Part shown: piece by piece, positions 15,330 to 25,650 of the stretch
Position numbering within the stretch: the stretch's first letter is position 1
Layout: every line of letters begins with the position of its first letter
Assembly: GCF_900096915.1 (NCBI RefSeq)
Contig: NZ_FMYK01000006.1
Coordinates: 77,439 to 141,438, forward strand
Source: Acinetobacter marinus
GTDB taxonomy: Bacteria; Pseudomonadota; Gammaproteobacteria; Pseudomonadales; Moraxellaceae
Direction: 5' to 3'
DNA: 64,000 bases
Made by a program: the position numbers and the translations under genes
The notes under the pieces: model-generated
Told to the model about the DNA's origin: nothing
The model's database searches: none
What the model saw: only the letters and a program-made list of their open reading frames with translations

Positions 15330-15785
15330 TTAGGCAAAGACTTGTTGCTCGATCGCCCGCAAGTTTGGCACTTGATAGTCTATACCATTCACCTGTACAT
15401 AAAGATAAGTCTGTTCAGGCGTAGCCTTTTCCACATCGACCACTTCTGAGATACGCAGGCGCATGCTGTTTGGCATATTATCACACAGTACAGCAAAACG
15501 AGTCGACTCTTGCTCACCCTCGACCACCAAAGCAGTCACATCATCCAACTCGGGTTGATGCACGATGTAGGTCGGCAGATGTTTATCATGCCACTCTACT
15601 TGCGCTACATTACCTTTGACATTCATTGCCGACAAAATCATGTTTTGCGGGATCAAAATCGGCACATCACCATGCACAGGTATTTCATAGACATCTAAAA
15701 AACCTGTCGACGTGGTAATCAGACTTTGGATCTGCTCTTGCGTCAGGTCGACGGCTGGGATCGTTAATGTTTTATCATTTGCCAT
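15330..15785 (-). CDS. CheW-like protein at the end of the pil-chp operon (ChpC-like)
   Basis: A 151-residue soluble protein located 21 bases after chpA, in the position that the CheW-like gene chpC holds in Pseudomonas. The pattern fits a CheW fold: DVYEIPVHGDVPILIPQNMILSAM at the start, TRFAVLCDNM in the middle, and YLYVQVNGIDYQVPNL at the end. It would couple kinase ChpA to receptor signalling. Sequence similarity to CheW is weak by eye, so the assignment leans on context. No pilK or chpB gene lies beside it. Confidence 0.6.
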   Translation of the reverse strand: MANDKTLTIPAVDLTQEQIQSLITTSTGFLDVYEIPVHGDVPILIPQNMILSAMNVKGNVAQVEWHDKHLPTYIVHQPELDDVTALVVEGEQESTRFAVLCDNMPNSMRLRISEVVDVEKATPEQTYLYVQVNGIDYQVPNLRAIEQQVFA

Positions 15786-15806
15786 AACATACGTTCTCCA
15801 CTCAAC

Positions 15807-18800
15807 TTAAGAGCTGGTCGTGAGTTTTTCTGTCGCCAGAACTTGTTGAATATTTGCCATCAAATCTGCCTCTTGGAACGGTTTACCCATATAGGCATTG
15901 ACCCCTAAGCTCAAGGCATGCTCACGATGTTTCTCACCTGTACGAGAGGTAATCATGATGATTGGCAAGGTCTTGAAGTTTGAGTCATGTCGCACATAAG
16001 TCGCCACCTCAAAGCCGTCCATACGTGGCATTTCAATATCGAGCAACATCAAGTCTGGTGTCACTTGTGCCAATTTCTCGATGGCATCGACACCATCATT
16101 GGCAGTAATTACATCAAAGCCTTGACGCTCCAGCAAGCGTGAAGTGACCTTACGCACAGTGACCGAGTCATCCACCACCATGACAGTTTTACGGGCGCTG
16201 CGTTGTGACGTTGCTGTGGTCACTGCCGATTGATCAACTTGATGCGCACGAGCTGTAGTCAAGACTCGCCGTGCAATGGTTTGACCATCTAAAATCAGAC
16301 TGACTTTACCATTGGCAAGAATGGTTGCACCGCCCACGTAACCGACTGACGACAATTGTTGTCCAATTGGCTTGATCACGATTTGCGCCCGAGAACCAAC
16401 CAATTGATCGACTTGCAACGCGACAGAACGACCCGCACTATTGAAGATAATCACAGGCACCGATGAACCCATATTGTTAAATATTGGTTTGACCTGCCCC
16501 GTGACAAACTCGCCGACATAACGAAGACGCAACTTCTGATGATCAAGCTCGAAGGTCTCTTGCTTACTGTCATAATACTCCGACAACGCAACAGGAGATA
16601 CTCGAACAATACGTTCAATCTGTGCCAATGGTAACGCAAACTGCTGATCGCCAACACGCACCATCAAGGCATCACTCACGGATACTGTGGTCGGTACACG
16701 GATGGTAAATTCTGTGCCTTTGCCAAAAGTCGATTTGACGCTGACATGACCACCGAGCGACTTAATCTCATTTTGCACCACATCCAGACCCACACCACGC
16801 CCAGAAATCTGCGTGACTTTTTGCGCTGTACTGAGACCCGGATGGAAAATATATTGCATCACATCTTCATCACTGACTTGCATATCTGCGGTGATCAGAC
16901 CATTTTTACTGGCCTTTTCTTTGACCGCAGTCACATCAATGCCTCGACCATCATCCGAGAAAATCACCAAAATATCATTACCGTCACGGGCAATATTCAG
17001 GTTAATTTTACCTGCGCTTTGCTTCTTCGCCTTGGCACGTCCTGCACGATCCTCAATACCGTGGTCGATCGCATTACGCAACATATGCTCAAGTGGCGAC
17101 ACCAAGCGTTCCAGAATATTACGATCCAGCTCGCCTTCGGTATTTTCGATATTAAATTCGACAGGTCGATTTAGCTGTGTCGAAGTTTGACGCACAAGAC
17201 GTTGCAACCGCGGCACCAAGCGACTAAATGGCACCAAGCGTGTGCCCATCAGGCTCTGTTGTAATTCATTTTGCAAACGAGATTGTTGCAATAGCAAACT
17301 TTCCGTATCACGAATTTTATCTGCCAATGTGATCTTGAAATCGATCAAATCCGACGCAGACTCGGCAAGTGATTTTGACAATTGATTTAATGATGAATAT
17401 TGATCCATCTCCAGCGGGTCAAAGTCGGCATAACGCTGTCCTTCAACCTCATGCTTAGCGAGAATCTGTGTCTCAAGCTCACCATCCATACGACGTAGCT
17501 GATCGGCAAGACGCTGAATTGCCAGCTCCATTTCTGACAGCGTATTGTTCATCTGTCCAAGATCAAGTTCGATACGTGAACGGTTAATCGCACTCTCGCC
17601 TGACAAATCAATCATTTTTTCCACTAGATCAGCCGAGACACGAATCTGCTCTTGCACACCTTGCTCTTGCTGAACCGTGTTTTGCGAATACATCTCAGGT
17701 GGCGTCGAACCATCGCCTTGCACCACTTGATATTCTTGATAATCTTTAAAATCAATAATATCGCTATCATGACGATCAAAACCGACCACCACACTATCGT
17801 CATAGACTACATTTTGTAGGCGGGCGTTTAGACTCTCAGCGCCCTCAAAACGGCTACGATACACCGCATTGTGCAACCAGACTTGTGTCTCAGCGATCAA
17901 ATGATCGTAGCGATCAGAGGTAAATTGATGGAATGCAAATTGTTCAAACAGCACTTCTAGTCTGTACGCAATCTCACCAACAAGCTGTTGCTCTAGAATA
18001 CGTGCATTGCCTTTTAAGGTATGGTACCCACGTTGTAAACTCAGCAAAATACTGCGATTACCACGATCTGCTTTCCAAAGGTCTAAATCATGACGAGCTT
18101 GTTCGAAGATTTCATCGGCTTCTTCAAGATAGGTTTCGATGATAATAATTTGTTGCTCATCACCACTCGCCTGTGCCTCAGCCAAGATCGTTGGGGTTTC
18201 AACAGATCCAGCGTCCATCAACGAGGATTCGGCTGTAACAGTCGCAGGTGTATCTTCAGCTTGATCGGCAAGCTGTGCATGAACACGATCGGTATCTTGT
18301 TCAACAGCAGTTGTAGATTGTGCCGTCGCTTGAACAGGTGTTTCTTTTACTGGCGCCGATTGTGCTGTGGCACGTTGCGTTGAAATTGCTTGTAAAGCAG
18401 CGATCAAACTTGGATTGTGTTCATCCACACCTTGATCACGCAGTTTTTGCAAACGCATGGCAATATCATCTTGCGCATAGCGAATCATTTGCATCGCTTG
18501 TGCATTTGGCTGATATTGTCCTTTGACGACTTTTTCATAGATGCTTTCAAGCTCATGCGCAATGTCACCAAGATGCGTTGCCTGCACCATATTTGCGCCG
18601 CCTTTGAGGGTATGCAAATAGCGGAACAGATTATTCAGCACCGTGGTATTCGATGGGGTTTTCTCCCAAACCGCAAAATCTTGATCCATCCCCGCAACGA
18701 GCTCGTCCGACTCTTCAAGGAAAATATCTAAAAGATCGGCATCAAAATCACGATTCTCAGCATCAAGTGCAAGTGACTGATCGACTTGGAAGGCAAATTC

Positions 18801-20948
18801 TGAAGAATCGTCGAAGGATTCAACTACTTCATCTGCATTTTCTTGTACTGAAGACTCTTGTGAAGAATCAGCTTGTGATGTTTCTGTTTGTATTGCTTCT
18901 GGCGCAGATACAGCGTGCAAATGATTGGCTAAAATATCTTGTAAATCGGCAATCAAACTTGGATCAGCACGATCAATAGCTTGTTCACGTAACAGTTGAA
19001 TACGATTAGCAATTTCATCTTGCGCATAACGAATACGCTGCATCGCATGTGCATCAGGCGAGCCTTGTCCTGAAACAATACGTTGATAAATACTTTCCAG
19101 CTCATGCGCAACATCACCCATATGCGTGGCTTGGATCATATTCGCACCGCCTTTAAGCGTATGCAAATAGCGGAACAAATTATTTAACACTTGGGTATTT
19201 TCAGGCTGTTGTTCCCAAGTATTAAAGTCTTGATCCATACCTGCAATCAATTCATCAGATTCTTCGAGGAAAATCTCGAGCATCTCTGGATCAAATTGAT
19301 GGTTCACCACCTCAGATTCCACATCCAATTCAGCAACATTTTCGGTGACTGCAACAGGTGCAAGATCAGCTTCAGCAATTGATTCGATGAAATCAGCTTG
19401 TTCAGATGTTTGCGCTGGCGTTGCTGTAGCAACCACTTGACTGACATCTTCAATCGCTTGCTCAAACTCTTCTTCGATCAAGCTAGTCAATGCCATATTT
19501 TGACCTGAAGCCATACCATCAAAGGCATCAATCAAATACTGATGTAAGCCTTGGATTTGCTCCATGAGGTTTTGATCTTGAGCAGCCACAGGATGTGCGA
19601 CCAATGCTTGATAACAGCGCTTTAAATAGGCTGCAATACGGCACAATTCATCAGATTGTTTAACATTACAATGCGACACCAAAGTCGCAGCTTGCTCTGA
19701 CAACAACTGAAAATACGATTCAGCGTTATCTGCACGAGCTTGCTCAGCAAAGGAAAACTCTGCATCGAGCATGTCATTAATATCCAGCTCAAGCAACTGT
19801 GCCACAATCCCTTGACTGCGAATGGCCCCCACTTCACGATCATTATTCAACTGATAATCTTGCCAAATTTGATCGAATTGCGCGGTAATTTCCGTTAAGA
19901 AATCTTGAGCTTTCTCTTTCTCTAATGCCGCCACATAAGCACGCACATATTCATAATAATCAGAAAGCAATTGCTCTTCGGCTGGATGCTCTGGATATTG
20001 CTCTGGATCGATGGTTTTAAAGACATTTTCCACATGGCTACTCGCCGTGAAAATCGCATCAAAACCGACCATACCAGAACTACCACGAATGGTATGTACC
20101 GCACGAATCAGTTGATTAAAGGCATCGACACTTGGTTCTTCTTCCAAATGCAAGAAACCAGAAATCGTTTCTAAATGCTCTGTACTCTCTTCAATGAAGA
20201 TTTCTAAGGTTTGTTTTTCGATGGATTTGTCAATCGACGGATCAGATTCAGCAACCACGTCCACAGCTTGCCTGGGAAATGACCCATCAGGTTGTACCTC
20301 TTCAGTTGAGGCTGCTTTGGTTGAAGCTGGATTGCTTGTTTGTGAGTTGCTCGCCACTTCTGTTGCTGTGATAGACGCTTGTGCTGGAACAGACTCAGGT
20401 GCAACAACCGCTTCTTCTACTGAGGTATCCGCTGTCGCAATCGCATCTTGAGGAATCGTCTGATCACGATAATAATCAATGGTATAGCGTAACTCTGGTT
20501 CTACCGCTTGACTATCACGTAGACGTTGCGCAGTGACAATCCATGTGCGCAATTCCACCTGATGTGGCGTCAGCTGTTTAAAATCTTCAACCAAAATCGG
20601 ATATAAACTCGATACCGAATACACCAGCTCTTGGATATCTCGATTTAAAGCTACCGCACCCGACATCACTCGATTGAGCATTTCTTCAATCGACCACGCC
20701 AACTCACCAGACTGTACCGCCCCAGCCATACGACCAGAACCTTTTAAGGTGTGGAATGAACGACGAATTTCTGTCAACACGTCTTTGTCAGCAGGGTTAT
20801 CCAACCAGTGCGGAATCGCACGCTGTTGAAGCTCTAAAATCTCTTCCACTTCTTCGATGAAAATGTCACGAATTTCAGGATCTTGATCTTTAAGATGATC
20901 CTCTGGAAGCTCAATATGACTAATTAATTGTTTTAAAACTTCGTTCAT
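15807..20948 (-). CDS. chpA: Hybrid chemotaxis histidine kinase ChpA (PilL)
   Basis: A 1713-residue cytoplasmic kinase of the type IV pilus chemosensory system. Five Hpt modules are seen, with phosphorylatable His66, His285, His596, His779 and His976. They are separated by acidic, Gln- and Ser-rich linkers. A CheA dimerisation region follows (about 1100-1230). The ATPase core has an N-box with Asn1292, DDGRGID near 1332 and GRGVGLDVV near 1383. A CheW domain spans about 1428-1565. The C-terminal receiver has phospho-acceptor Asp1637 and Lys1689. The Hpt2 motif is HTIRGS rather than HTLKG. It regulates PilG and PilH and hence twitching and cAMP signalling in relatives. It is preceded by pilJ with a 159-base gap. 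Confidence 0.93.
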   Translation of the reverse strand: MNEVLKQLISHIELPEDHLKDQDPEIRDIFIEEVEEILELQQRAIPHWLDNPADKDVLTEIRRSFHTLKGSGRMAGAVQSGELAWSIEEMLNRVMSGAVALNRDIQELVYSVSSLYPILVEDFKQLTPHQVELRTWIVTAQRLRDSQAVEPELRYTIDYYRDQTIPQDAIATADTSVEEAVVAPESVPAQASITATEVASNSQTSNPASTKAASTEEVQPDGSFPRQAVDVVAESDPSIDKSIEKQTLEIFIEESTEHLETISGFLHLEEEPSVDAFNQLIRAVHTIRGSSGMVGFDAIFTASSHVENVFKTIDPEQYPEHPAEEQLLSDYYEYVRAYVAALEKEKAQDFLTEITAQFDQIWQDYQLNNDREVGAIRSQGIVAQLLELDINDMLDAEFSFAEQARADNAESYFQLLSEQAATLVSHCNVKQSDELCRIAAYLKRCYQALVAHPVAAQDQNLMEQIQGLHQYLIDAFDGMASGQNMALTSLIEEEFEQAIEDVSQVVATATPAQTSEQADFIESIAEADLAPVAVTENVAELDVESEVVNHQFDPEMLEIFLEESDELIAGMDQDFNTWEQQPENTQVLNNLFRYLHTLKGGANMIQATHMGDVAHELESIYQRIVSGQGSPDAHAMQRIRYAQDEIANRIQLLREQAIDRADPSLIADLQDILANHLHAVSAPEAIQTETSQADSSQESSVQENADEVVESFDDSSEFAFQVDQSLALDAENRDFDADLLDIFLEESDELVAGMDQDFAVWEKTPSNTTVLNNLFRYLHTLKGGANMVQATHLGDIAHELESIYEKVVKGQYQPNAQAMQMIRYAQDDIAMRLQKLRDQGVDEHNPSLIAALQAISTQRATAQSAPVKETPVQATAQSTTAVEQDTDRVHAQLADQAEDTPATVTAESSLMDAGSVETPTILAEAQASGDEQQIIIIETYLEEADEIFEQARHDLDLWKADRGNRSILLSLQRGYHTLKGNARILEQQLVGEIAYRLEVLFEQFAFHQFTSDRYDHLIAETQVWLHNAVYRSRFEGAESLNARLQNVVYDDSVVVGFDRHDSDIIDFKDYQEYQVVQGDGSTPPEMYSQNTVQQEQGVQEQIRVSADLVEKMIDLSGESAINRSRIELDLGQMNNTLSEMELAIQRLADQLRRMDGELETQILAKHEVEGQRYADFDPLEMDQYSSLNQLSKSLAESASDLIDFKITLADKIRDTESLLLQQSRLQNELQQSLMGTRLVPFSRLVPRLQRLVRQTSTQLNRPVEFNIENTEGELDRNILERLVSPLEHMLRNAIDHGIEDRAGRAKAKKQSAGKINLNIARDGNDILVIFSDDGRGIDVTAVKEKASKNGLITADMQVSDEDVMQYIFHPGLSTAQKVTQISGRGVGLDVVQNEIKSLGGHVSVKSTFGKGTEFTIRVPTTVSVSDALMVRVGDQQFALPLAQIERIVRVSPVALSEYYDSKQETFELDHQKLRLRYVGEFVTGQVKPIFNNMGSSVPVIIFNSAGRSVALQVDQLVGSRAQIVIKPIGQQLSSVGYVGGATILANGKVSLILDGQTIARRVLTTARAHQVDQSAVTTATSQRSARKTVMVVDDSVTVRKVTSRLLERQGFDVITANDGVDAIEKLAQVTPDLMLLDIEMPRMDGFEVATYVRHDSNFKTLPIIMITSRTGEKHREHALSLGVNAYMGKPFQEADLMANIQQVLATEKLTTSS
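18384..19295 (-). repeat. Internal duplication of two Hpt modules within chpA
   Basis: Residues about 552-672 and 735-855 (nucleotides about 18933-19295 and 18384-18746) align without gaps at a constant offset of 549 bases. LFRYLHTLKGGANM and AHELESIY recur exactly, and long stretches of DNA are near-identical. The other three Hpt modules are much more diverged, so this pair is the most recent duplication. Confidence 0.85.
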
Positions 20949-21107
20949 AAGCTCTGCTTCTTACATATCCAGATGCCTTGACTGAACCAAACGGATGGGC
21001 TTCCACTTTGCCCATTTTTTCTATTTTGGTTCGTCCTCATGACATTTATGTGTGAAAAAATGCGGTACAGCGATGGATGCAATCGTTGTGATTGCATCCA
21101 AGTCGAT

Positions 21108-23183
21108 TTATACGTTTTCAGGCAGTTTAAAGTCGGTGACAGATTCACGTAACGCCTCAGCCATGTGCGACAACTCAGTTACAGAACGTGCTGCTTCCAT
21201 GGTGGTCGAGGTGGTCTGGTGGGTAATGTCTTGTACCACGTTCATCGTTTGCGAAATATTACCTGCAGAAGTGGACTGTTCACGTGCCGCTTCAGAGATG
21301 CTTTGAATCAATGTCGCTAAGTCACCCGATACGGTTTGAATCTCATCCAGTGCTACACCCGCATCTTTAGCAAGTGTCGTACCACGTACAACCTCTGTGG
21401 TGGTCAATTCCATTGAAGACACTGCTTCGTTGGTATCGGTCTGAATGGTTTTTACCAGTGATTCAATCTGCTTGGTCGCTGCTGCAGAACGTTCTGCAAG
21501 ACGTTGTACCTCATCCGCAACCACGGCAAAACCACGACCTGCTTCACCCGCCATCGATGCTTGAATCGCAGCGTTTAATGCCAAGATGTTGGTTTGGTCG
21601 GCAATATCGTTAATCAGCGAGACAATGTTACCAATCTCTTGTGAAGACTCACCCAAACGCTTAATACGCTTAGAGGTTTCTTGAATCTGCTCACGAATGG
21701 TATCCATCCCTTGAATGGTACGGTTTACCACCGTTGCACCATTGGTTGCAATATTTACCGAACGCTTCGCAACTTCTGCTGACTCAGCTGCATTGGCAGA
21801 TACTTGGTCAATCGACGCTGCCATTTGGTTAATCGCTGTCGATGCCCCTGCAATCTCTTGTGCATTATGCTCAGATGCTTCTGACAGTTGCATGGTCACT
21901 TGCTGGGTTTCTTGGGTATATTTCGCCACTTCTTCCGAAGTACTGTTAATACGAGAAACGAGGTCACGTAACTGATCGATCGCAAAGTTAATCGAGTCGG
22001 CGATCGCCCCTGTGAAGTCTTCCGATACCGTTGCATAAGAACGCAAGTCACCATCTGCCAAATCGGCGATCTCATCCAGTAATCGCAAAATCGCATGTTG
22101 GTTACGGTCATATTCTTCTTGCAGGCTTTGTACACGCACACTATCGGCACGGTTACGCAGCTGCAATAATTTATAAACCGCATAACCCAAGGCAATGATT
22201 GAAATGAGAAGCAAGATCGGCAAAAAGTTATGCCACAACGGCTTCACATCATCAGCCAGTGCATCAAGTTGCGCCAATAAATCATCCGATTTATCAAAAA
22301 TAATCGATGATGCTTCACGCACTTGAACCAATTTGGTTGAATCTGCCAAGACTTGTTCAGCAGTTGCTTTTAGCACTTCATCATATTCTGTTTTGATCCC
22401 CGCAAGAATCTCACGCATATCTGCATCATTGATACGTTCTACGCCATATTCTGCACTACCGTTCAACTGACCATTGATATATTCACCAAATGTCAAGGTA
22501 TCGGCATTAAAGTTATCCGCTGAATCGAGTGATGTGGTATCACCTGTAAGTACCGCATTAATCGAACGCAAAATACGCTCAGAAAGATAAACTTGGTTTT
22601 TGGTGAGTGCAACTTGCGATGCTGAATAGCCTGCACGAGTCATTTCATCGACCAGAAGGTTATACTCAGACTGCACCCCAGGAATGGTTTCAGAAATCTG
22701 CAAACCTTTCGCTTGCAAAGAAATAATCGTTTGTTGGTTTTTTACAATATCTTCAATCCGAGTATCAACTTGCGTCCACTCGTTCACCAACTTATCGACC
22801 GCTTCGTCATCAGAATGTTTATCCACAACGACATCGAGTTCTTCTTCAAACTTAGTCTGGCTTGCTTTTAACGCATCGACGATGGTCTTATCACCACGCA
22901 CCGAGGCTTCAGCCGATTGACGAGAAATTTGCTGTGAAAGCAATTGCAACTCACCGATACTTCGTGTCAATTGCGTCTCTGTCCGACTTGTCCACATCAT
23001 CCATACAAAGAAAATGAGGGTAAATACCAAAGCAACTAAGAGTATCGTCAAATAGCGAAGAGACTGCTGGCGATCTTCACCAAAGAATCCCGCCAAACGA
23101 TCCAATTCATTTTTAAATCGCAAAGAAGCGGCACTGCTTCCTTTTGATGATTTCGATTTATCTTTTCCCAAACCCAAAGCCAT
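21108..23183 (-). CDS. pilJ: Type IV pilus chemoreceptor PilJ
   Basis: A 691-residue methyl-accepting chemotaxis protein. A cytoplasmic N-terminal stretch rich in Lys and Ser precedes the first membrane helix (about 44-64). A helical periplasmic sensor follows (about 65-300), then a second helix (about 306-326), a HAMP-like region, and a long signalling coiled coil. The receptor tip contains INDIADQTNILALNAAIQAS and EAGRGFAVVADEVQ. It senses pilus or surface contact in relatives and signals through PilI to ChpA. It is encoded between pilI (45 bases upstream) and chpA. No methyltransferase gene pilK is adjacent. Confidence 0.93.
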   Translation of the reverse strand: MALGLGKDKSKSSKGSSAASLRFKNELDRLAGFFGEDRQQSLRYLTILLVALVFTLIFFVWMMWTSRTETQLTRSIGELQLLSQQISRQSAEASVRGDKTIVDALKASQTKFEEELDVVVDKHSDDEAVDKLVNEWTQVDTRIEDIVKNQQTIISLQAKGLQISETIPGVQSEYNLLVDEMTRAGYSASQVALTKNQVYLSERILRSINAVLTGDTTSLDSADNFNADTLTFGEYINGQLNGSAEYGVERINDADMREILAGIKTEYDEVLKATAEQVLADSTKLVQVREASSIIFDKSDDLLAQLDALADDVKPLWHNFLPILLLISIIALGYAVYKLLQLRNRADSVRVQSLQEEYDRNQHAILRLLDEIADLADGDLRSYATVSEDFTGAIADSINFAIDQLRDLVSRINSTSEEVAKYTQETQQVTMQLSEASEHNAQEIAGASTAINQMAASIDQVSANAAESAEVAKRSVNIATNGATVVNRTIQGMDTIREQIQETSKRIKRLGESSQEIGNIVSLINDIADQTNILALNAAIQASMAGEAGRGFAVVADEVQRLAERSAAATKQIESLVKTIQTDTNEAVSSMELTTTEVVRGTTLAKDAGVALDEIQTVSGDLATLIQSISEAAREQSTSAGNISQTMNVVQDITHQTTSTTMEAARSVTELSHMAEALRESVTDFKLPENV

Positions 23184-23228
23184 ATAAGCTCTCCCCTATT
23201 TCACCCGATAGTCCATCAACCGCTTTGC

Positions 23229-23753
23229 TTATAAAGATGGATTCATAAACTGCTGACTATTAAAAAGATCCCGCAACATAAACACATGCCAAGGCTTATT
23301 TTTATCCATAAAATAACCTTGGCAATAGGGTTCAAGCTGACCATTGAGATCTTTTGACTTTTTAAAATAACTTTGTTTATTAAAGTGTTGAATACCAAAC
23401 ACCTGATCAACCATCACACCACAATAATGCTCAGGATGGGTCAAACACATCACTTTACCAAAACGCCCCACTTCAGATTGCTGATCTGCAACAAAGGCAG
23501 GCAAATCCGCAATCGACAATAACCGACCACGGATATTGGCAATCCCACACGACCACGCTTTGGTATTCGGCACATGCGTCCATTCTGGCGTATAGATCAC
23601 CTCAGCAACATCACCCAGCGGTGCAACAAAATATTGACCAAGCATCTCAAATGCCACACCAGACCAACGTTGCTCTGGATCAATCTGGCTGACTTGTCTT
23701 TTTTTGCCCCGATCCGCCAACCGTAGCAGTTCAATGAATCCTTGCGTTGCCAT
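23229..23753 (-). CDS. pilI: CheW-like adaptor PilI
   Basis: A 174-residue CheW-domain protein. WSGVAFEMLGQYFVAPLGDVAEVI starts the fold, and NIRGRLLSIADLPAFV carries the conserved adaptor surface motif N-I-R-G. FGKVMCLTHPEHYCGVMVDQVFGI follows. It links receptor PilJ to kinase ChpA. It sits 11 bases after pilH in the same operon. Confidence 0.92.
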   Translation of the reverse strand: MATQGFIELLRLADRGKKRQVSQIDPEQRWSGVAFEMLGQYFVAPLGDVAEVIYTPEWTHVPNTKAWSCGIANIRGRLLSIADLPAFVADQQSEVGRFGKVMCLTHPEHYCGVMVDQVFGIQHFNKQSYFKKSKDLNGQLEPYCQGYFMDKNKPWHVFMLRDLFNSQQFMNPSL

Positions 23754-23764
23754 AATTTTTCACT

Positions 23765-24130
23765 TTATGTATTGAGGTGCTGTTGGATAACTTCGATCAA
23801 CTGCTTTTCTTCCACAGGCTTGACCAAATAATCTTTCGCCCCTTGGCGCTTGCCCCACAAACGATCAGTTGCCTGATCCTTGGTACTGACAATAATGACA
23901 GGAATATGTTGAGTCTCTGATGCACGGGTAATTTGACGTGTCGCCTGAAAACCATTCACCCCAGGCATCACCACATCCATCAGAATCAAGTCAGGCAACT
24001 CCGCTTTCGCCATCGTCACCCCATCAGCGCCATTGCTGGCTTCGATCGTTTCAAAGCCATTCTTTTCTAAAATTTCTTTGAAGCGAAATGTTTCTGTTGG
24101 TGAATCATCAATAATTAAGATGCGTGCCAT
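23765..24130 (-). CDS. pilH: CheY-like response regulator PilH
   Basis: A stand-alone receiver domain of 121 residues, with the acidic pocket IIDD at positions 6-9, phospho-acceptor Asp52 in LILMDVVMPG, and conserved Thr/Ser and Lys (VSTKD, YLVKPV). There is no output domain. In Pseudomonas, PilH moderates twitching motility opposite PilG. It is the second gene of the operon, between pilG and pilI. Confidence 0.93.
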   Translation of the reverse strand: MARILIIDDSPTETFRFKEILEKNGFETIEASNGADGVTMAKAELPDLILMDVVMPGVNGFQATRQITRASETQHIPVIIVSTKDQATDRLWGKRQGAKDYLVKPVEEKQLIEVIQQHLNT

Positions 24131-24164
24131 GTTTTAATCCTAGTCGACTGAATATCGCAAATAG

Positions 24165-24548
24165 TTATACTGCGACGTGATTATTAATTGCTTCGAACAA
24201 TTCTTCTTTACTAAATGGTTTGGTGAGGTACTGCTCAGAACCGACAATTTTACCTTTGGCTTGGTCAAACAACCCATCTTTACTCGAGAGCATAATCACT
24301 GGCACATTTTGATAGTTTTGATTATTTTTAATCAATGCGCAGGTTTGATAACCATCTAAACGTGGCATCATAATATCGACAAAGATAATGTCAGGATTGG
24401 TATCGACGATCTTTGATAGCGCATCAAAGCCATCTACTGCACTGACCACTTGGCACCCTTCACGTTGTAGCAAGGTTTCTGCTGTACGACGAATGGTTTT
24501 TGAATCGTCGATGATCATCACTTTTAAATTCTGAAGTTTATCTTCCAT
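24165..24548 (-). CDS. pilG: CheY-like response regulator PilG
   Basis: A 127-residue single receiver domain with the acidic pocket IIDD (12-15), phospho-acceptor Asp58 in IIFVDIMMPRLDG, and Lys in YLTKPF. It is the first gene of the pilGHIJ-chpA operon. PilG promotes pilus extension in relatives. The 131 bases before it hold the operon promoter region, including an inverted repeat TTGTAT / ATACAA at 24609-24628 of unknown meaning. Confidence 0.93.
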   Translation of the reverse strand: MEDKLQNLKVMIIDDSKTIRRTAETLLQREGCQVVSAVDGFDALSKIVDTNPDIIFVDIMMPRLDGYQTCALIKNNQNYQNVPVIMLSSKDGLFDQAKGKIVGSEQYLTKPFSKEELFEAINNHVAV

Positions 24549-24679
24549 TTGACTGTTTACCCCAAATCATTTTGTACTTAACGAATAAAATACATTTTAT
24601 TGCACTCTTTGTATCATAGTTAATACAAATTTCCAATATTTCGCATCATTTCTTACAGCTTTATTTTGCAACTTAGCAG

Positions 24680-25543
24680 TCAGATCGGATTGGAAACTGC
24701 AAATTTTTCCGCAGTTTTCAGCTGATATGCCACCAGTTCTCCGCCCCAAACACAGCCTCCATCTACAGCGATGATATTCTCCCGAATTGGTTTCGCCTGT
24801 AATGCCGCCCAGTGTCCAAAAATGATGCGATGACTGTGTTCAATTTCACCGATAAAATTGAACCAGGGCTGATAGCCCGCTGGCATTGGATCATCCAAAC
24901 CTGCTTTAAATTCAAACTCAAGCGCAGATTGCGCATCGCTCAATCGCATGCGTGTCAAATAATTGGTGATGACTCGAAGTCGTGTATTTTCAGTGAGCGC
25001 CTCATCCCAGACATTGGGCTGGCTGCCGTACATTTCCTTGAGAAAATCATCAAGTCGCTCGAGGTCTGCCTGCAAGACTTGCTCGACTTCGCTTGCATAC
25101 TCAGTGACTTGCTCTATCGACCAAATATGTGGCACACCCGCATGTACAATCGCAGTGTGTTCGTTGCTATTTTGATCTATGGTTTCAATCAATAAAGGCT
25201 GATGACGTAACCAATCAATCAGATCACTGCCATCTAAGGCATCAAAAATATCTTGAGTACGATCTTTTTCTTTGATTTTTTTGATGCCTCGTGCGGTGGC
25301 GATCAAGGTCAGATCATGATTACCCAAAATCGTTGCGGCAGCCTTTTGATCATAGAGTTTTTTCACAAAGCGTAAGCAAGAGAGTGAATCTTCACCTCGT
25401 GCCACCAAATCACCTGTAATAATAATAAAATCTTGACTGGCATCAAACTGAATTTCTTTAAGTAATGCTTTGAGCGCTGCAAAACAGCCCTGTAAATCAC
25501 CAATCGCATAGACATGGCGATAATCTGTAATATCAATTTTCAT
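24680..25543 (-). CDS. apaH: Bis(5'-nucleosyl)-tetraphosphatase, symmetrical
   Basis: Hydrolyses Ap4A to two ADP and removes Np4 caps from RNA in E. coli. The ATG at 25543 gives 287 residues; a TTG five codons upstream is less likely. Metallophosphatase motifs are present: YAIGDLQGCF (GDxxG), ITGDLVARGEDS (GDxxxRG), LGNHDL (GNHD), VHAGVPHIW and a C-terminal FGHWA (GHW). It lies near rsmA and pdxA, as in the pdxA-ksgA-apaH neighbourhood of enteric bacteria. No apaG gene lies between apaH and rsmA here; the 107-base gap holds nothing I recognise. Confidence 0.93.
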   Translation of the reverse strand: MKIDITDYRHVYAIGDLQGCFAALKALLKEIQFDASQDFIIITGDLVARGEDSLSCLRFVKKLYDQKAAATILGNHDLTLIATARGIKKIKEKDRTQDIFDALDGSDLIDWLRHQPLLIETIDQNSNEHTAIVHAGVPHIWSIEQVTEYASEVEQVLQADLERLDDFLKEMYGSQPNVWDEALTENTRLRVITNYLTRMRLSDAQSALEFEFKAGLDDPMPAGYQPWFNFIGEIEHSHRIIFGHWAALQAKPIRENIIAVDGGCVWGGELVAYQLKTAEKFAVSNPI

Positions 25544-25650
25544 TTTACAACGAACCAATTTTCAACTATTTAGCGCATCAGCAATTTTCTAAAATTACCA
25601 ATCCACTGTTTGATTTGAGAACACACTTGCTTTTAAGACACAGCTTGCTT

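Noticed and set aside
16746..17190. Plus-strand frames of 125 and 142 residues inside chpA
   Set aside because: They are antisense to the conserved ATPase core of ChpA and carry no domain of their own.
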